Source of the DNA: Ga0077555 sp041397775
Lineage (GTDB): Bacteria; Pseudomonadota; Alphaproteobacteria; Rhizobiales; Hyphomicrobiaceae
Direction: 5' to 3'
Length of the DNA stretch: 64,000 bases
Assembly: GCA_041397775.1 (NCBI GenBank)
Contig: JAWKWB010000008.1
Coordinates: forward strand, 248,001-312,000
Positions 15,923 to 24,793 of this stretch are shown piece after piece. The notes beneath the pieces were generated by a model. The model was not told the origin of the DNA and searched no databases. It saw only the letters and a list, made by a program, of their open reading frames with translations. A program made the translations under genes and the position numbers. Numbering within the stretch: position 1 is the stretch's first letter; every line of letters starts with the position of its first letter.

Positions 15923-16702
15923 TTGAGCGAGCCGACAACGACACACATCGACATCAATGGTCACGCCTGCCGCGTGTGGACCAAGGGCACGGGGCCGAAG
16001 ATCGGCTGGCTCGCGGGCTTCGGCGGCCTGCCGCGCTGGACGCCATTCCTCGACAAGCTCGCGGAAACGCGCACGGTGATCGCGCCATCGCTGCCGGGTA
16101 CGCCGGGCGCCACCGGACATACGCTGCTCGACACGCACCTCGACTGGATCTGCGCGGTGCGCGAGCTGATCCTGAAATCTGGCCTCGAGGGTGCCGACCT
16201 GGCGGGCTCGTCGGTGGGCGGTTCGATGGCGGCCGAATTCGCGGCGATGTGGCCGCACAAGGTACGCAAGCTGGCGCTGATCGCACCATTCGGCCTCTAC
16301 GACGAGACGGATCCGCCCGCCGACGTGTGGGCGCAGCGGCCCGATGCCCAGCCGGGCATCCTGTGTGCGAACCCGCAGACATGGCTCGACTACAAGGCCG
16401 CGCCGGCGAACGCCAACTCCGTGGAGTGGCCGATCGAGATGGTGCGCGCAACGGAGGTCGCGGCGCGTATCTTCTGGCCGCTGGGGAACACGCGCCTCGA
16501 CAAGCGGTTGCCGACGATCGTCGCGCCCACGCTCATCCTGTGGGGCGAGCAGGACCGGCTGATGCCGCGCAGCTATGCCGACCGGATCGCCAAGGGCATC
16601 AAGGGCCCCACGACGATCCAGACGATCGCGCAAGCAGGACATCTCGCCGAGCTCGACGAACCCGAGGCGACGGCCAAGGCCATTCTCGACTTCACGGCGT
16701 AA
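15923..16702 (+). CDS. Alpha/beta-fold hydrolase
   Basis: A 259-residue alpha/beta hydrolase (MhpC-like). The nucleophile elbow is GSSVGG (Ser about residue 95), a probable acid lies in LWGEQDRLMP and the catalytic His in AQAGHLAELDEP. The oxyanion region is GFGG. Lactone or ester hydrolysis is likely, but the substrate cannot be deduced. The start is TTG, with GGAGCGAGGG upstream; no in-frame ATG fits. It is followed 46 bases later by a second hydrolase, so the two are probably one operon. Confidence 0.87.
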   Translation: MSEPTTTHIDINGHACRVWTKGTGPKIGWLAGFGGLPRWTPFLDKLAETRTVIAPSLPGTPGATGHTLLDTHLDWICAVRELILKSGLEGADLAGSSVGGSMAAEFAAMWPHKVRKLALIAPFGLYDETDPPADVWAQRPDAQPGILCANPQTWLDYKAAPANANSVEWPIEMVRATEVAARIFWPLGNTRLDKRLPTIVAPTLILWGEQDRLMPRSYADRIAKGIKGPTTIQTIAQAGHLAELDEPEATAKAILDFTA

Positions 16703-16748
16703 CCGCGCCAAACCAGATCCAGTCAACCAACGCAAGACGGAGCCCCTC

Positions 16749-17693
16749 ATGAAGCTCGACGACGACGCGCAGGCCTTCCTCGACCTCCTCAAGAAGCTCA
16801 ATCGCCCGGCGCTCAACTCGCTGCCGCCGCTCGAAGGGCGCGAGATGTTCCGGCGCGGGCGCCTCGCCACGCAACCCGACCTGCCGCATGTCGACCGCGT
16901 CAAGGACTTCGACGTGCCGGGTCCGAACGGTCCGATCCCCGTGCGCTTCTATCGTGGCGCGGGAACGGCGGACGCCGGCGCGCTGCCGGTCCACGTCTAC
17001 TATCACGGCGGTGGCTGGGTCTTGGGCGATCTCGACACGCACGACTGGGTGTGCCGCAAGATCGCCAACGCGGCCCAGTGCGCGGTCGTTTCGGTCGATT
17101 ATCGCATGGCACCCGAGCACGTGTTCCCGGCCGCCTTCGACGACTCGCTCGCGGCACTGCGCTGGACAGTCGACAACGCCAGCCGATTGAAGATCGACGT
17201 CTCGCGCGTCACGGTCGGCGGCGACAGCGCCGGCGGCAACCTGGCGGCGGCGGTGAGCATCGCGGCGCGCGACAGCGGCAGCCCGCGCATCAAGGCGCAG
17301 ATCCTCGTCTATCCCGCGGTCGATCTCTCCATGAGCGGCGACTACTACGGCCGGTTCACGAAGGATCTGCTCCTCGTCGACGACACCATGCGCTGGTTCA
17401 TCGATCTCTATGTGCCGATCAAGGAACAGCGGAAGGACTGGCGCGCATCGCCGCTGCTGGCGGCGAGCCACAAGGATCTGCCGCCGGCGCTCGTCATTCT
17501 GGCCGGGTTCGATCCGCTGTGCGCGGAGGGCGAGGCCTATGCCGAGACGCTGAAGGCGGCAGGCGTGCCCGTCACCGTCACGCGCTATCCCGGCCAGTTG
17601 CACGGCTTCCTGTCGAACGGCAAGCTGATGCCGAAGGCCAACGATGCGATCGAGGACATCGCCAAGGCACTGAAGGACAGCTACGCCGCCTGA
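16749..17693 (+). CDS. HSL-family alpha/beta hydrolase (carboxylesterase)
   Basis: A 314-residue esterase/lipase of the hormone-sensitive-lipase (family IV) type. The oxyanion motif is YYHGGGWVLGD, the nucleophile GGDSAGGN, the acid is in FDPLCAEGEAYAE and the His in GQLHGF, all in the canonical order. Such enzymes hydrolyse short acyl esters in the cytoplasm. The ATG at 16749 has GGAG eight bases ahead and gives a normal family length. It probably shares a transcript with the preceding hydrolase. Confidence 0.92.
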   Translation: MKLDDDAQAFLDLLKKLNRPALNSLPPLEGREMFRRGRLATQPDLPHVDRVKDFDVPGPNGPIPVRFYRGAGTADAGALPVHVYYHGGGWVLGDLDTHDWVCRKIANAAQCAVVSVDYRMAPEHVFPAAFDDSLAALRWTVDNASRLKIDVSRVTVGGDSAGGNLAAAVSIAARDSGSPRIKAQILVYPAVDLSMSGDYYGRFTKDLLLVDDTMRWFIDLYVPIKEQRKDWRASPLLAASHKDLPPALVILAGFDPLCAEGEAYAETLKAAGVPVTVTRYPGQLHGFLSNGKLMPKANDAIEDIAKALKDSYAA

Positions 17694-17835
17694 CCAGCAG
17701 CCCACGCATAGCCCCGGCACATGTCGCGCGAGACCCGTGCCGGGGGATGCCGCGGAGCGTGCGCCGCATTCCCATGCCCGGCGCGCCATGCGAAAGTGGT
17801 AGCGTTCTTTCACGCCAACGAGAGCGATCGCTGCC

Positions 17836-19032
17836 ATGCACACCATAGATACCGAAGCCGCCGTCGCGCGCCTGATGCGCTTCCTCGCCGTCGAGGGCAT
17901 CACGGGGCAAGAGAAGGCGATCGGCAAGGAGATCGTCGCCGCATTGAGGGAAGCCGGCGTTGCAGCCCGCGCGATCCGCTTCGACGATGCCAACACGCGC
18001 ATCCCACTGCCGACGGAGACCGGCAATCTCATCGTCGACATTCCCGGCCGCGGGCGGCTGGGCAACGCCGACCGGCTTCTCTTCATGACACACATGGACA
18101 CGGTGCCGCTGTGCGCGGGCGCGGTCCCGAAGCGGGTCGGGCGCAAGATCGTCAGCAGCGGCAAGACCGCACTGGGTGCCGACAATCGCGCGGGCTGCGC
18201 CGTGCTCGTTTCGATGATCGCGGAACTCAACCGGCAGAAGCTCGATCATCCGCCGATGACGCTGCTGTTCTGCGTGCGCGAGGAGAGCGGGCTGTGGGGC
18301 GCGCGGCACGTCGACAAGGCGATGCTGGGACCGGTTTCGATGTGCTTCAACTACGACGGCAGTTCGCCAACCGGCGTGACCGTCGGCGCGGTCGGCGCGG
18401 ATCGCTGGGAATGCGAAATCTTTGGCCGCGCCTCGCATGCAGGCGGTGCGCCCGAACGCGGGATCAGCTCGACGCTGATCCTGTCTCTGGCGCTGGCCGA
18501 GGTGCACGCGGGCGGCTGGTTCGGCAAGGTCGTCAAGGGAGAGAAGTCCGGCACCAGCAACGTCGGCCCCGTCACGGGCGGGCCGGGACGGCCAGCGGGC
18601 GATGCCACCAACGTCGTGACCGACTACGTGCACGTGCGCGGTGAATGCCGCAGCCACGACGCAAAGTTCTTCAAGGAGATCACGGCCGCCTACAAGGCCG
18701 CGTTCGAGAACGCCGCTGCCGCCGTGAAGAACGTGCAGGGCAACTCCGGCAAGGTGAAGTTCAAGTCACACACGGATTATCACCCCTTCCGCATGAAGGA
18801 GAACATCCCCGTCGTGAAGCGGTCGATGCAGGCCGTGGAGGCGTGCGGGCTGTCGCCGTCCATTCGCGTGGCGAGTGGTGGTCTGGATGCCAACTGGATG
18901 GTGCGGCACGGCGTGCCGACCGTGACGTTCGGTACGGGCCAGCACGAGGCGCATACGGTCGACGAGTGGGCCGACATCGGCGAGTTCGAGCAGGCGTGCA
19001 ACATCGCCGTGCAACTCGCCACGCAGAACTGA
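17836..19032 (+). CDS. M20/M25/M40-family metallopeptidase (PepT-like)
   Basis: A 398-residue zinc hydrolase resembling tripeptide aminopeptidase and related M20 enzymes. Metal and catalytic residues are visible in order: THMDTVP (His about 86), GADNRAG (Asp 116), REESGLWG (Glu-Glu 149-150), FNYDG (Asp 174) and a C-terminal TGQHEAHT histidine. The dimerisation domain is inserted at about 180-300. The ATG lies 142 bases after the esterase stop. The exact substrate (peptide, N-acyl amino acid or carbamoyl compound) is open. Confidence 0.88.
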   Translation: MHTIDTEAAVARLMRFLAVEGITGQEKAIGKEIVAALREAGVAARAIRFDDANTRIPLPTETGNLIVDIPGRGRLGNADRLLFMTHMDTVPLCAGAVPKRVGRKIVSSGKTALGADNRAGCAVLVSMIAELNRQKLDHPPMTLLFCVREESGLWGARHVDKAMLGPVSMCFNYDGSSPTGVTVGAVGADRWECEIFGRASHAGGAPERGISSTLILSLALAEVHAGGWFGKVVKGEKSGTSNVGPVTGGPGRPAGDATNVVTDYVHVRGECRSHDAKFFKEITAAYKAAFENAAAAVKNVQGNSGKVKFKSHTDYHPFRMKENIPVVKRSMQAVEACGLSPSIRVASGGLDANWMVRHGVPTVTFGTGQHEAHTVDEWADIGEFEQACNIAVQLATQN

Positions 19033-19092
19033 AACACGACGAGGCAGGGCGCGCTCGCGACCTGCCTCGCCTCGATTGCGTGACGGTGCGCC

Positions 19093-20115
19093 TCAGCGCG
19101 TCGTCGGCTTGAGCATCGGCTCTTGTGCCGACGTTTCGGCGAACTTGGGCTTCTGGTACCGCTTCGGCTTGGGCTTGCTGCTCGATGCCTTGGACGCGGG
19201 CTGCTCGGACTTCGCCTTATCGGCCTCGGCCTGCATGGCGGCGGCGATGATCGCATCGGGGTCCAGCGGCGCACTCGATACGGGCAGGACCGGTGCGGTG
19301 GCGACGGCCTCGCTGCCCTTTGCGACGGCCTTGTGCACCAGTCCGGCGGCAGGCGCGTTGGCGGCGACAGGCGATGGCGCGATGGCGCCGCCCTGGCTGC
19401 CGTCGACCATCTGCCGCGCTTCGCGCTCCTTGCCCTGGAGCTCGAGCACCATCGCCAGGTTACGCTTCACCTTCTCGGAGGCACCGCTCATCGCGGATGC
19501 CTCACGCAGCAGCCCCTCGGCCTGATCGGCCTGGCCATTCATCGTATAGGCCATGGCCAGATTGTTGAGTACGGACGGCTGGCTCGGCGCGATCGAGCGG
19601 GCGCGCTCGAAATAGGCGATCGAGTCCTGATACTTGCCCTGTTTCGCCAGCACCGTGCCGCGCGCCGACAGGACGCGCCAGTCGGGCTTTGCGGGGTTGT
19701 CGGCGCGCTCGAGGAGCTGGGCTGCCGTCGCGACCTGTCCGAGATCGAGGGCCAGACGGCCATATTCGGAGAGATAATCCTGATTTCCGGCATTGTAGGC
19801 GTAGGCGGCGGCCAGGACGCCCAGCGCCTCCGGCTTGCGGCCCAGGGCCTTCAGGTTGCGCGCATAGCTCAGCGCCGCCTTGCCGTCGGTCGGGTTCTTC
19901 TGGACTTCCTTGCCCCAGAACTCGGTGGCGCGCTGCAGATCGGTCATGGAGTCCTGGGCGACTTCCGTCTTCGGCTCACTGCCGACACTCGCCAGCGGGC
20001 TGATGTCGCCCATCTGCGCACATGCGCCCAGGGAGAGGGTTGCGAGCAAAACAGCCGAGCGGGTCACCACCCGGTAAGTGCGGATCGTCAGACAGCGATC
20101 CAGACTGCTGCTCAT
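19093..20115 (-). CDS. TPR-repeat lipoprotein (TadD-like)
   Basis: A 340-residue protein with a signal segment ending in the lipobox SLGAC (Cys about residue 32), then tetratricopeptide repeats (about residues 60-220; YFERARSIAPSQPSVLNNLA is a typical unit) and a Pro/Ala/Lys-rich tail. TadD-type lipoproteins aid assembly of pili or secretion apparatus, but no tad genes are nearby, so the role is open. I use the ATG at 20115, which has GGAGG just upstream; the frame continues 20 codons further without a signal-like start. It is divergent from the aminopeptidase. Confidence 0.82.
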   Translation of the reverse strand: MSSSLDRCLTIRTYRVVTRSAVLLATLSLGACAQMGDISPLASVGSEPKTEVAQDSMTDLQRATEFWGKEVQKNPTDGKAALSYARNLKALGRKPEALGVLAAAYAYNAGNQDYLSEYGRLALDLGQVATAAQLLERADNPAKPDWRVLSARGTVLAKQGKYQDSIAYFERARSIAPSQPSVLNNLAMAYTMNGQADQAEGLLREASAMSGASEKVKRNLAMVLELQGKEREARQMVDGSQGGAIAPSPVAANAPAAGLVHKAVAKGSEAVATAPVLPVSSAPLDPDAIIAAAMQAEADKAKSEQPASKASSSKPKPKRYQKPKFAETSAQEPMLKPTTR

Positions 20116-20241
20116 AGTCACCCTCCATACTGTCACGTTGCACCACAGGGTGCGCACGACTGTTCTCGCACCCAATACTGCGCGACAGCAGTCAACAAAG
20201 CCTTAAGGCGTGTGCCGAAGTGACCGATTGGCCGACGGGGA

Positions 20242-20270
20242 TTGAGGGAGGACGGGCGCGCGGATAAATA
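20242..20270 (+). promoter_or_regulatory. Candidate promoter of the M17 aminopeptidase
   Basis: TTGAGG (20242-20247) and TAAATA (20265-20270) are 17 bases apart, with an AT-rich -10 that stands out in this GC-rich region. It would give a leader of about 65 bases. Confidence 0.5.
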
Positions 20271-20341
20271 TCGGTCCAACATCACCGCGGCGAACGATGC
20301 CGCCCGTTGCAGCCCATCAGACGACGAAGCGAGAGCCCCCT

Positions 20342-21745
20342 ATGGATCCAGTGTCGATCTTTCTTGCCCCCGACAGCACAGAACCGACGCTGCCGCTCTG
20401 GACCGTGCGCCCTGCGACCGTCGCCGGCCTGGCGTCGTCCTTGTCGAGCGAGCAGATGCGCTGGCTCGACAGCATCGGCTTCAAGGGCGAGGCGAAGAAG
20501 GTGGCGCTCCTGCCCGGCGCCGATGGCGCGCTCGCCGGCGCCGTGGTCGGCCTGGGTGATGCAGCGAAGCGGCCGGCCGAACCCGACGACGTGGTGATGG
20601 GGCTGCTGCCGGGCCAGCTTCCCGCCAAGGCGTTCCATCTGGCCGAGGCTGGGGCCGATGCGACACTTGCCGCCGTCGCCTGGGGGTTGGGCGCATACCG
20701 GTTCCGGCGCTACAAGGCCGGCAATGGTTCGGACTTGGCGCGTCTCAGGATTCCCGCGGGTGCAGACCGGCGTGCGGTCGAGGCCATCGTCGGCGGCGTG
20801 CATCTGGGCCGCGACCTCATCAACACGCCCTCCAACGACATGGGACCCGCCGAACTCGAGGCCGCCGCCCGCGACGTCGCCCAACGCTTCGGTGCAAAGG
20901 TGACGTCGATCGTGGGCGATGCACTCCTCGAGCAGAATTTTCCGCTCATCCATGCGGTCGGGCGGGCAAGCCCGCGCGCGCCGCGCCTCATCGACATCGT
21001 CGCAGGCCGCGAGGGTGCACCGAAGGTGACCATCGTCGGCAAGGGCATCTGCTTCGATACGGGCGGGCTCGACATCAAGCCGGCGAGCGCGATGCTGCTG
21101 ATGAAGAAGGATATGGGCGGGGCCGCGACCGCGCTGGCGCTCGCCCACATGATCCTTTCGCTCGGCCTCGACGTGCGGTTGCGCGTGTTGCTGCCAACGG
21201 CGGAGAACAGCATTGCGGGCAATGCCTTCCGGCCGGGTGACGTCATTCGCAGCCGCGCCGGCAAAACCGTGGAAATCGGCAACACCGATGCGGAAGGCCG
21301 TCTGGTGCTCGCCGACGCACTGGCGTTCGCCGACGAGGATCGCCCCGATCACCTCATCTCGTTCGCCACGCTGACGGGCGCAGCGCGCGTCGCCGTCGGA
21401 CCGGAGCTGGCGCCCTATTTCACCACCGACGATGCGACGGCGCAGGCACTCGAAAGCGCAGGGCTCGCGGTTGGCGATCCCTTGTGGCGACTGCCTTTCA
21501 CCGCCGCCTATCAAGGCTCGCTCGACAGCCCGGTGGCGGACATGAACAACGTCTCCGAAGGCGGCTTTGCCGGCGCGATCGTCGCAGCCGTCTTTCTCGA
21601 GCGTTTCGTGACGCAGGCCAGCCGCTACACGCACTTCGACATCTGGGGATGGCGGGCGGCGGGCAAAGCGCTCGGCCCCAAGGGCGGCGAAACCAACGCC
21701 GCGCGCGCCGTGCTCGAGATGCTGCAGCGAACCTACGGGCGCTGA
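20342..21745 (+). CDS. M17 leucyl aminopeptidase family protein
   Basis: A cytosolic zinc/manganese aminopeptidase of 467 residues. The M17 signature NTDAEGRLVLADAL is intact, as are the metal-binding GKGICFDTGGLDIKP and MKKDMGGAA motifs. The N-terminal domain is the variable macro-like fold. I use the ATG at 20342 (MDPVSIFL); 15 codons of open frame upstream add nothing conserved. An NlpC/P60 gene follows 26 bases later, an association seen in many alphaproteobacteria that suggests joint peptide or murein-peptide turnover. Confidence 0.93.
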   Translation: MDPVSIFLAPDSTEPTLPLWTVRPATVAGLASSLSSEQMRWLDSIGFKGEAKKVALLPGADGALAGAVVGLGDAAKRPAEPDDVVMGLLPGQLPAKAFHLAEAGADATLAAVAWGLGAYRFRRYKAGNGSDLARLRIPAGADRRAVEAIVGGVHLGRDLINTPSNDMGPAELEAAARDVAQRFGAKVTSIVGDALLEQNFPLIHAVGRASPRAPRLIDIVAGREGAPKVTIVGKGICFDTGGLDIKPASAMLLMKKDMGGAATALALAHMILSLGLDVRLRVLLPTAENSIAGNAFRPGDVIRSRAGKTVEIGNTDAEGRLVLADALAFADEDRPDHLISFATLTGAARVAVGPELAPYFTTDDATAQALESAGLAVGDPLWRLPFTAAYQGSLDSPVADMNNVSEGGFAGAIVAAVFLERFVTQASRYTHFDIWGWRAAGKALGPKGGETNAARAVLEMLQRTYGR

Positions 21746-21771
21746 CCAACGAGACCGAGGATCGCACCGGC

Positions 21772-22644
21772 ATGACCGCGACACCGCTGGACCGCCGTCT
21801 CAACGCCTATCGCGCCGACCTTGCGGACGCGCGCCTGCAGGGGCGCGTCGCAGCGGACCGTTTCGTTGCGGGCCTCCCGCGCGCGGTGGTCTTGCCGGTT
21901 GCGCCGCTGCATGCGCGCCCCGACGTGCACTCAGGACGCGACAGCGAATTGATCTACGGTGAAACCGTGCGTGTCTTCGAGATGTGCAACGGCTGGGCTT
22001 GGGTCCAGTCGGACGCCGACGGATACGTCGGCTATGCGCCCGCGAGCGCGCTCGGATCGGCTGCCGGCCTTGCCACCCATCGCGTGACGGCGCTGGCGAC
22101 GTTCGTCTATCAGCGTGCCGACATCAAGGCGCCCGTTCTGGCGCGGCTGCCCTTCGGGGCGCGCCTCCACGTTACCGCCGAGGATGCGGGGTTCGCGGTA
22201 CTCGCCGATGGCGGCTTCGTGTTCGAGGGCCATGTCGCACCAGCGTCCCGGGCCGAGACGGATTTCGTGGAGGTCGCCGCGCGCTTCCTGGGCGTTCCCT
22301 ATCTGTGGGGCGGACGCAGCAGCCTCGGCCTCGATTGCTCCGCGCTGGTGCAGACCGCGCTTTCCGCCTGTGGCATCGCCTGCCCGCGCGATAGCGACAT
22401 GCAGGAGGCCGGGCTCGGGGCAGTGGTGGCGGCGCCGGTCGCCGGCCACGAGCTGCGGCGCGGCGATCTCGTATTCTGGCGCGGGCACGTGGCCATTGCG
22501 ATGGGAGAGGGACGGATTCTGCACGCCAACGCGCATCACATGGCCGTAGCGACCGAGGATGCCGACAGCGCCATCGCACGCATCGCGGCCGGCGGCAGCG
22601 CCATCACGTCCGTCCGGCGCCTGGCCGGCGCGCGTGCGACCTGA
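21772..22644 (+). CDS. NlpC/P60 peptidase with SH3-like domains
   Basis: A 290-residue protein: two bacterial SH3-like segments (about residues 40-150), then the NlpC/P60 papain-like domain. The catalytic Cys is in LDCSALVQ (about residue 187) and the His in GHVAIAMGEG, with a third polar residue in the HANAHHM area. Such enzymes cut gamma-D-glutamyl-diaminopimelate bonds in murein peptides. No signal peptide is visible, so it may act on recycled cytoplasmic peptides with the neighbouring aminopeptidase. Its stop codon abuts that of convergent dgoA with no base between. Confidence 0.88.
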   Translation: MTATPLDRRLNAYRADLADARLQGRVAADRFVAGLPRAVVLPVAPLHARPDVHSGRDSELIYGETVRVFEMCNGWAWVQSDADGYVGYAPASALGSAAGLATHRVTALATFVYQRADIKAPVLARLPFGARLHVTAEDAGFAVLADGGFVFEGHVAPASRAETDFVEVAARFLGVPYLWGGRSSLGLDCSALVQTALSACGIACPRDSDMQEAGLGAVVAAPVAGHELRRGDLVFWRGHVAIAMGEGRILHANAHHMAVATEDADSAIARIAAGGSAITSVRRLAGARAT

Positions 22645-23262
22645 TCAAGCGACTGTGGCGACGAGAGCTGCGGCAGCTGCCGCGACGGCCGATGCCGGTT
22701 TGCCGGGGCTGTAGAGCGCGGAACCGATGCCGAAGGCATTTGCCCCCGCCGCGCGGTAGGCCGGGATGTTTGCCGCCGAGACGCCGCCCACGGGCACGAG
22801 AAGCGCATCGCGCGGCAGGACGGCGCGCATCGCCTTCACCACCGCCGGCGTGATCATCTCGCCCGGGAACAGCTTCAGTCCGTCGGCACCGGCGCGCAAG
22901 GCCGCGAAGGCCTCGCTCGGCGTGGCGACGCCGGGCAGAACCCAGATGCCGGCGTCCTTGGCGGCAGCCACAATGGCCGGATCGAAATGCGGCATGACGG
23001 CAAGACGACCGCCTGCCGCGCACACGGCGGCGACATCCTCGAGCGACATGACGGTGCCGGCGCCGACGATCGCGCGGCTGCCGAAACGCTCCTGCAAGAG
23101 CGCAATCGAGCGGCACGGCTCCGGCGAGTTCAACGGCACCTCGAGCACGCGAAAACCGGCATCGACCAGCGCCGCGCCGACATCGGCGGCCTCGGGCGGC
23201 GTCAGGCCACGCAGGATCGCGATCAGGGGACATTGGCGCAGGGCTTCGACCAGTTCACTCAT
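22645..23262 (-). CDS. dgoA: 2-dehydro-3-deoxy-6-phosphogalactonate aldolase
   Basis: Class I KDPG/KDPGal aldolase (205 residues) that splits 2-dehydro-3-deoxy-6-phosphogalactonate into pyruvate and glyceraldehyde 3-phosphate in the De Ley-Doudoroff galactose route. Motifs: PLIAILRG, the Glu of RVLEVPLNSP, GAGTV, PHFDP and the Schiff-base Lys in DGLKLFPGE. The start codon overlaps the dgoK stop as ATGA, so the pair is translationally coupled. No galactose dehydrogenase or galactonate dehydratase is in the window. Confidence 0.92.
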   Translation of the reverse strand: MSELVEALRQCPLIAILRGLTPPEAADVGAALVDAGFRVLEVPLNSPEPCRSIALLQERFGSRAIVGAGTVMSLEDVAAVCAAGGRLAVMPHFDPAIVAAAKDAGIWVLPGVATPSEAFAALRAGADGLKLFPGEMITPAVVKAMRAVLPRDALLVPVGGVSAANIPAYRAAGANAFGIGSALYSPGKPASAVAAAAAALVATVA

Positions 23263-24218
23263 CGCAGGGCTCCCAGGAGGCCGGCGGCCTTTGCGACGGC
23301 GATCAGGCCGGCGACGACGCAATCGGCCGGGGCTTGCTCGCTGGCGCGGCCGAGAATATCCAGCGCCGTGGCATAGCGCCCGGTCAGCGCAGCCTCCCCG
23401 ATCAGGATCACGCGCTGTGCATCGCGTGCGGCCTCACGGATTTCCGCGCCGATCAGCAGGCCCGAGAGATAGTCGGCAAGATCTCCCTCGGGAACGCCGC
23501 CCAGCAGGCCCTGGGTGCGCGCGGAGAAGATGGCATGCAGCAGCGTGCCGGGTCCGCCGGAGAGGCTTGCGGCCGTTTCGACACCGCGTGTGAAGCCGCA
23601 CGGGGACGCGCTGTCTGCCGGCATCATGCGGCCGAGGATGGTATGCCCCCGCAAAGCCGCGAAGAGTTCGCCCGTCATGTACGTTGCGAAGGCGGTGATC
23701 GCCCCGTCCGCCACCGTCACCCATTTGGCATGCGTGCCGGGAAGCACGAACGTGCCGCCATCGCGCGCCATGAGCTGCATAGCGCCGAAGATCTGGGTCT
23801 CTTCACCGCGCATCACGTCCGGCAGGCCATTGCGATCCGTGCCGGCGATGCCCGGTGCGATGACGACCGGCGCGGGCGCATCCGAGGGAACGCGAACAGC
23901 TGCCGCAGCGATGTCAGCGAGGCGTGCCGGCAGGCTGGCGTAGGGGGCCTCGTGCCACCCCTGGCGGCTGCCGATCATGCCGCTGAGCGCAACAGGCAAA
24001 GCCCCATGGCGTTGGCGCCACGGGGCTATCGTCGTCTCGAGCGTTTCGGGGAAAGCGCCATCCGTCACGGCCATGATGCCGTCGGCCGAGCGCACGACAT
24101 CGAGGATGGTGCCATCTGCTGCGGTCAGGTACGCCCGCAGCGACGACGTGCCCCAATCTACCGCGATCAAAGCCGGCGACGGCGTCTCTTTCAGACGATC
24201 GTCGCCGCGCGCGGTCAT
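23259..24218 (-). CDS. dgoK: 2-dehydro-3-deoxygalactonokinase
   Basis: Phosphorylates 2-dehydro-3-deoxygalactonate with ATP, the step before DgoA. The 319-residue product starts with the kinase phosphate motif VDWGTSSLRAYL, continues with ALSGMIGSRQGWHEAPYASLP, and carries LPGTHAKWVTVADGAI, both strongly conserved in DgoK. Its start is only 27 bases after the rplQ stop on the same strand, so some expression could come by read-through from the ribosomal operon. Confidence 0.93.
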   Translation of the reverse strand: MTARGDDRLKETPSPALIAVDWGTSSLRAYLTAADGTILDVVRSADGIMAVTDGAFPETLETTIAPWRQRHGALPVALSGMIGSRQGWHEAPYASLPARLADIAAAAVRVPSDAPAPVVIAPGIAGTDRNGLPDVMRGEETQIFGAMQLMARDGGTFVLPGTHAKWVTVADGAITAFATYMTGELFAALRGHTILGRMMPADSASPCGFTRGVETAASLSGGPGTLLHAIFSARTQGLLGGVPEGDLADYLSGLLIGAEIREAARDAQRVILIGEAALTGRYATALDILGRASEQAPADCVVAGLIAVAKAAGLLGALR

Positions 24219-24245
24219 GGGGCTTTCTCCCCGATTGGACCTGGA

Positions 24246-24692
24246 TCAGACCAGGCCGCCCTGCTCGCCGCTGTCGCCCTGGGCCTTCAGCTCGGCCTCG
24301 TGGCGGGCGCGATCCTCGGCGCCCTTGGCGGCGACGTCGCGATCGACCAGCTCGATGACGGCGCGCGGGGCGCTGTCGCCGTAGCGGAAGCCGGCCTTGA
24401 GCACGCGCGTGTAACCGCCGTTGCGGTCCTTGTAGCGCGGGCCCAGAACATCGAAGAGCTTCTTCGTCATGGCCTCGTCGCGCATGCGGGAGGCGGCCAG
24501 GCGGCGCGAGTTCAGGTCACCGCGCTTGGCGAGCGTGATGTACTTGTCCATGACGCGCTTCAGGTCCTTCGCCTTCGGCAGCGTGGTGACGATCTGCTCA
24601 TGCTTGATGAGCGCAGCCACCATGTTCGAGAACATGGCCTGGCGGTGACCGACGTCGCGGTTGAACCGCCGTCCAAGCATTCTGTGTCGCAT
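24246..24692 (-). CDS. rplQ: 50S ribosomal protein L17
   Basis: L17 lies at the polypeptide exit side of the large subunit. The product has 148 residues; the conserved block MRHRMLGRRFNRDVGHRQAM opens it, followed by EQIVTTLPKAKDLK. An Ala/Glu/Gln-rich C-terminal tail, usual in alphaproteobacteria, brings it above the 120 residues of the enteric protein. It is the last gene of the alpha-type group rpsM-rpsK-rpoA-rplQ. No clear terminator is visible before dgoK. Confidence 0.97.
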   Translation of the reverse strand: MRHRMLGRRFNRDVGHRQAMFSNMVAALIKHEQIVTTLPKAKDLKRVMDKYITLAKRGDLNSRRLAASRMRDEAMTKKLFDVLGPRYKDRNGGYTRVLKAGFRYGDSAPRAVIELVDRDVAAKGAEDRARHEAELKAQGDSGEQGGLV

Positions 24693-24793
24693 TTTTCAAA
24701 CCCTTGCGTTGTTTAACGGGGAGGTTCTTCGGCCTCACCTCGTTGCGGAGAACGACCGGTGCAGCGCGCGTGCACTCACCGGCCATCCAATTC

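Noticed and set aside
15161..16903. 580-residue minus-strand ORF
   Set aside because: Only the last 190 residues (Uma2) are protein-like; the upstream part is antisense to the first alpha/beta hydrolase.
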